From contig VZQC01005070.1 of assembly GCA_009823505.1 (NCBI GenBank), positions 4,385,465-4,449,464 of the forward strand: a stretch of 64,000 bases of DNA, written 5' to 3'. Origin of the DNA: Rhizomys pruinosus (lineage: Eukaryota > Chordata > Mammalia > Rodentia > Spalacidae). Within the stretch, counting starts at the first letter, position 1. The number at the start of each line of letters is the position of its first letter. Of this stretch, positions 59,431 through 64,000 are shown piece after piece. The notes beneath the pieces are model-generated. The model had not been told where the DNA came from and made no database searches. It worked only from the letters and a program-made list of their open reading frames with translations. A program made the translations under genes and the position numbers.

Positions 59431-60780
59431 ATCTATTATGAATACTTTGAGTTGTATTTTTAAATAGATTTGAGTTATTACCTATCTTTTTAAGGTATGT
59501 AGCAAAAATTGGCCCTAGACCAATATAAAAACATTAGTAGAAACCCAATGCTAGACGGTGCACTGTATTTTAGTGAAGGATCAAGGAAAGTTAAGAGGGA
59601 AGTCTTCAGTTTTGTTAATTGACTCAATTTTGCACACTTCCTTTTATAAGATTTTATTATACTGCACACTTAAATACAGTTATAACCGTCTCACACATGA
59701 TAGGTTTGTATAAGAAAGAAACTTAGCAAATAATTTTTTTATAATTCTATAAACACAATTTTTTTCTCATTTTAAAAACTTAATGACTGTCATTATCTAC
59801 CTTAGAAAACACCAAGGTTGTATCATATAACTGAACTTGTTTGGGTAACATTATTAAAATTGATTCCTTTACTTATGTCCTCCATTAAAACTAAGCTTTA
59901 TCATCAACTTAAGAGACAGAGAATTTAATAGATTCCTAGTGTATCTTTCTGTGTTTAGAATCCAAGTACTGAAATAAATTTGTATCTGTACACATATATG
60001 TTTGCAAATTTTTCCTTCTAGTTCTAGAAATACTCATTGCAAAAGCTTCTAGGTACTTAGTAATGAGCATTATTTTTTTTTAATTAGACTAATTTCACAC
60101 TCTGCTTGTTTAAAATGCATTCATGTAATTTGTAAGACAAAAATTGTATTTTCAATTAAATATAAAGTCCTTGAAATCAGAAATTATTTCTTAATATTCT
60201 TTTAGTGCAAACTTAGAGTGCAGCATTTAATAGGATTTACTGATTGGTAAGTTCTTGAGTTTTTAGTAAGATCTTAATTAGAACCCTAGCAAGTCAGCAA
60301 AGCAAACATATATTAATTGTTTATAGTTTCTAACCTTCCAAATAGAATGTTCTCATATTATTTATTTGTTCTCCTAAAGTTGGGTTTTATATTTCTGAGT
60401 ATAGTGATTTGTAGACTCTATTTAGCTTTGGTCTTGCCCTTTGAAATACCCAAGCAATCAGATGTGACAAGGCCTGCAATTATTCTTTAGGGAGTTGCCT
60501 CTGCTCCAATAGTTTGTTTTACTCATGCTTTCAATCATGATAGACATGTAATTATTATACAACTGTTTCTTAAATCCATCACAAAAGCTAGTTATTTACA
60601 AAAACAAGAAAGAACCTATACACACATTTCCAAATTAAACAGCTGATACAGTTTTATTGCAATGTAACAATTGTAGTTCTAAGTAAGTACAAGTCTATCA
60701 ATGGTAGGAGACATGTCATAAACTCCCTTAGTGATGAATTTCTTCATTACTGTCATATTCTCATTTTCCAGGTATAAAAA
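59431..60780. other. AT-rich intergenic sequence, nothing recognised
   Basis: No repeats or frames that I can support. Confidence 0.5.
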
Positions 60781-60791
60781 TGTTTTATTTA

Positions 60792-60940
60792 TGCTGGGCA
60801 TGGTGCTGCACACCTTTAATCCCAACACTGGACGGTAGAGGCAGGCGGATGTCTGTGAGTTCAAGGCCAGCCTGGTCTACATTGATAGCTCCAGGCCAGC
60901 TGGGACTAAAGGGAGACTCTGTCTCAAAAAGACCAAAAAG
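60792..60940 (+). mobile_element. B1 SINE, sense, with target duplication
   Basis: 'gctgggcatggtgctgcaca' to 'gggagactctgtctcaaaaa'; 'gttttatttat' flanks it (about 60782-60792 and 60941-60951). Confidence 0.93.
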
Positions 60941-60951
60941 AGTTTTATTTA

Positions 60952-62257
60952 TTAATTATTCTATATTTATCATTATTTTAAGAGTTATATATTTAGCATA
61001 TTAAAGCATTTGGAACTTTATTTTATAAGCTATTATATTAATATTGAAATAAATCTTGCATATTCAAACCTTAAACTAGAACTTTACAAAACAGGAATAA
61101 TTTTTGCCCTGCACTTGCCCAAGACATCAGAGTGTAGAACATAGGCAAAATCTACTGTCTATAAGCACAAAATTTGAGTGGGTCTACCTGGAACATGCAA
61201 GAAAAGAAAACAGAAAATTTCATATTCTCTTATACCAAATGAAATCCTATAGGAATTATCCACCTAGAGAGGCTTGTGCTTGCTTACTACACTAAATGCT
61301 TTAACCTGGTAAAGCGTCACTAATTTCATGGTTCCATTTCTATCAATATTAGAATAAAAAGGAAACAATATTCTTCCTGCTTGTACAGGTAGTTAAAATG
61401 TTCACTTAAAACTTTCACATTTATTTCCTTTTAATAATGCTGTTGAATATCTTTACTAACTTAAAGCAGGGGAGTTGGTATCATGCAAAACAACTTAAAT
61501 AGGAACGTTGGAAAACTGCTTGACTTGCTTATTCTGTCTAAATTTTAATACCTATATGTATAACACTTATAGCGAATTCTGATGTAATAGTTGGCAAATA
61601 GCTGTGTGATGTGTACTGAAATTTTTGCCAAAATCATTTGAGGGCACTTTTTGTGGTAGGCAGAACTACCCAACCTCTTGATCACATTTTTTACTTCCTC
61701 CCCTGTGTTTTGATTATTTTCTTCTATCCTAAGAACATGCAGGTTTTCCTGTCATTGCTAGTCTGTTTGCTGTTGATCTGTCCTTCTATGTTGTCTCTCC
61801 ATTGTTCCAGGCTAGCCCCTTCTCAGCAAGCACAACTGTAGTCTAACCTCATCTACCTACACCGATTTCCTGACTCTGCATGTTCTCCAAAGCAGCCACA
61901 CTACCTTATGCTTCTATTTGATTAAGTTGAGTGGAATTATGTTTGTGGATTTTATTTATGTGTGAAATTATTCTATGTATCTCTTTATTTATATAGATAA
62001 TATCACCCTTACTGTATAGTTATAATAATACCCCCAATGGTAGTAACGGATACTTATTACACCATTACTCTAAGCTAGTAACTATTCTAAGGATTGTATA
62101 AATGCTTAGCACATTTAATGTGTACAGCAATCCTACAATCTTGGTACTATTATTATCCTCATTCATAAATGGACCACTCCTTTGACAAATAGGCTTCCTG
62201 TTCCTATTCATACTGCGGTTCGCACAGTCCTTTCTACAAATCTTCCTTTTCAATATT
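60952..62257. other. AT-rich intergenic sequence, nothing recognised
   Basis: No supported gene; the small frame at 61638-61841 has a hydrophobic stretch but no other support. Confidence 0.5.
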
Positions 62258-62263
62258 CTTTCT

Positions 62264-62579
62264 TGTGGGAAAGCTTAGTTAGGTGGGCTGGGTTCTAAGC
62301 CAATGGTACCTCCCTGGGCACACCCATGGGGTGGGATCTAAGCCAATGGTACCTCCCTGGCCATACCCATGGGGTGGAGTGTAGTGATGAAAAGATTTAG
62401 CATTGGGCCCTGAGAATTGAGTCATGATGGATATTTAAGAGGACATGTTGAAATAAGCTCTTTCTCTGCATTCGAACCTCAACCTGCCTATACGTAGTAT
62501 GCTTTCCTGTGCGGGCTTTCCACATGGGTAGTCCTAGGATTAAGTGGGCCCCACCACGAATCCCGGTGGTGACCCCACA
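62264..62579 (+). mobile_element. Solo LTR, sense, ERVK-type, with 6-bp target duplication
   Basis: TGTGGGAAAG...ACCCCACA, 316 bp, with 'ctttct' duplicated exactly on both sides (62258-62263 and 62580-62585). Has two tandem 43-bp U3 units (62295-62337, 62338-62380), each with a CCAAT box, a TATA-like 'tatttaaga', and a GC-rich U5 end. The 6-bp duplication suggests an ERVK/class II element. No internal region. Confidence 0.88.
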
Positions 62580-62674
62580 CTTTCTTTCCTATGTTTCCAC
62601 ATTTTTACTTCATTGTAGTTCACTGTGAACTCTGGCAATACCTATCACCTCCAGGAAAGGGAAATTATTATTTC

Positions 62675-62835
62675 TTTTCTTTTTTTTTTTTTGTCTTTTT
62701 GACACAGGGTCTTCCTGTAGCCCCAGCTGTCCTGGAATTCACTCTGTAGACCAGGCTGGCCTTGATCTCACAAAGATCCACCTGCCTCTGCCTCCCAAGT
62801 GCTAGGATTAAAGGCGTGCGCCACCACACCCGGCG
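62675..62835 (-). mobile_element. B1 SINE, antisense, with 14-bp target duplication
   Basis: T tail and reverse B1; 'gaaattattatttc' flanks it (about 62661-62674 and 62836-62849). Confidence 0.96.
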
Positions 62836-62977
62836 AGAAATTATTATTTCAATGAAAATGATAAAAGTGCATTTTGGGATCATGATGGGTTGTACGTATA
62901 TATCTATTATATCCATACTTTTGTTGAATGAATGGATAGTTGTGAAAGAGTACTGAAAATGTAGTCAACTTTGTAGT

Positions 62978-63125
62978 TTTTTTTTGTTGTTGTTGTTGTT
63001 CTTTTTGAGATAGAGTTTCCCTTTAGTCCTATCTGACCTGGAGCTCATTATGTAGACCAGGATGGCCTTGAACTCACAGAGATCCACCTGCCTTTGCCTC
63101 CCAAGTGCTAGGATTAAAGGCATAT
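62978..63125 (-). mobile_element. Older B1 SINE, antisense, host of another B1
   Basis: 'gagatagagtttccctttag', 'gtagaccaggatggccttga', 'gctaggattaaaggcatatg'. It is cut at its 5' end by the next B1. Confidence 0.9.
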
Positions 63126-63137
63126 GTATTTTTATTT

Positions 63138-63330
63138 TTATTTAATTTTTTATTTTTTTATTTTTTATTTATTATTATTTTTGGGGGGTGGTTTGAGACA
63201 GGATCTCCTTGTAGCCCTAGCTGTCCTGGAACTCACTCTGTAGACCAGGTTAGCCTTGAACTCACAAAGATCCGCCTGCCTCTGCCTCCTAAGTGCTAGG
63301 ATTAAAGGCATGCGCCACCACGCCTGGCTC
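63138..63330 (-). mobile_element. Younger B1 SINE, antisense, nested in the previous one
   Basis: T-rich tail, 'gagacaggatctccttgtag', 'gcgccaccacgcctggc'. Flanked by 'ggcatatgtattttta' and 'ggcgtatgcattttta' (two mismatches). Confidence 0.9.
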
Positions 63331-63337
63331 ATGGCGT

Positions 63338-63410
63338 ATGCATTTTTATTTTTTATTTATTTATTTATTTTATTTTTTTATTTTTACTTATTTATTTTTT
63401 TCATTTTTTA
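63338..63410 (+). repeat. T-rich low-complexity tract ((TTTA)n-like)
   Basis: Runs of TTTA/TTTTTA following the nested B1s. Confidence 0.85.
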
Positions 63411-64000
63411 ACAATAAGTAATAATTTATGAGTACAAGCACCCTTCATGTAAAACAAAATTGCAAACAGTTGTTCCCAAACCCTTTGGAGGATAACCCAT
63501 GGCTGATGCCACAAGCTTACATCCTCTAGTGGTTAGGAGATTGTTATAAGCCACAGTAAGACCCTGTCATGTTTTAAACAGAAAAAAACGTAATTCATGG
63601 ATTAACATACCATACAAACATCTGTGTCTCTACCAAAGTAACCTACCATAACAATTAGTACTGTTAAATACCTATATATCTAATTGCTTGTGCTTCATTA
63701 GTAGGATTGAAAGTTATTCCTGGACAAACTGTCAGCCCATGAAAGGAAACAGCCAGAATTGACCAGAGTCCAAGACAACAGCTCCAGAGAAGTAGACTGT
63801 TTTGCTTCTTGTCACCTATGCCCCTTTTCTAAGCCTAGGGAACAATCTGCAGAAGAGGGTTGTGGTAGAATGTAAGGCTGCGATTAGGGTGAATGGTGAT
63901 ACTATAACAATATAGTTCTGGACACACATTTGATCAACTTGATTGAACATACAAGCACCCCCCCACCCCCCCGCTGGATGGTAGGAACCCAGTATGTGTG
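63411..64000. other. Intergenic sequence with a short C-rich run
   Basis: No gene or known repeat seen; a C-rich run occurs at 63957-63972. Confidence 0.5.

Overview
The window is nuclear DNA from a muroid-type rodent. The evidence is the dense B1 (7SL-derived) and B2/B3 (tRNA-derived) SINEs, together with ERVL-MaLR and other LTR elements and decayed L1 fragments. Many B2 copies keep an intact pol III B box and the phrase 'ggttcgatccccagcaccc'. The B1 consensus carries 'gctggggctacagggagac', which differs from the mouse and rat B1 I know, so I infer a rodent outside Mus/Rattus; the species cannot be fixed from the sequence. I find no intact protein-coding gene, tRNA, rRNA or CRISPR array. Almost every ORF of 60-180 codons is a chance frame, often a translation of a SINE. 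The only gene-like relic is a minus-strand homeobox-like pseudogene fragment (about 2645-3242) that has lost the key recognition-helix residues.

Layout. 1-2330: L1 pieces in both orientations with a B1 and a B3. 2400-3242: an old SINE, then the homeobox-like relic split by a B1. 3400-16849 and 16851-27965: the same locus twice, separated by a single N. Copy 1 is a mosaic of blocks identical to copy 2 and blocks full of inserted and substituted bases, including homopolymer runs that replace real sequence. This looks like a false duplication made by low-accuracy long reads, so copy 2 should be taken as the reference. Copy 2 holds five B2s (two of them at one target site), a MaLR LTR, a near-complete minus-strand MaLR element, L1 3'-region sequence and microsatellites.

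27966-48180: ordinary intergenic DNA with scattered B1/B2/B3, an old MaLR LTR, two sister solo LTRs about 1 kb apart (5-bp target duplications), a 39-bp minisatellite, and an LTR with duplicated U3 blocks. A SINE-poor stretch (40550-42300) is the best candidate here for conserved regulatory DNA.

48182-51900 is the most striking region: a B1 split by a B2, which is itself split by a 3285-bp head-to-head MaLR unit. That unit has a minus-strand LTR and internal region of one MaLR family joined at the primer-binding site to the plus-strand internal region and LTR of a second family. The whole unit is flanked by one 5-bp target duplication, as if integrated in a single event.

51900-64000: more B1/B2, an exact 18-bp hairpin, L1 ORF2 and 3'-region pieces, a second N scar with duplicated flanks (57512), a solo ERVK-type LTR with a 6-bp target duplication and two 43-bp CCAAT repeats, and nested B1s. 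Nothing here functions as a gene system; the content is a record of retroelement activity plus assembly error.
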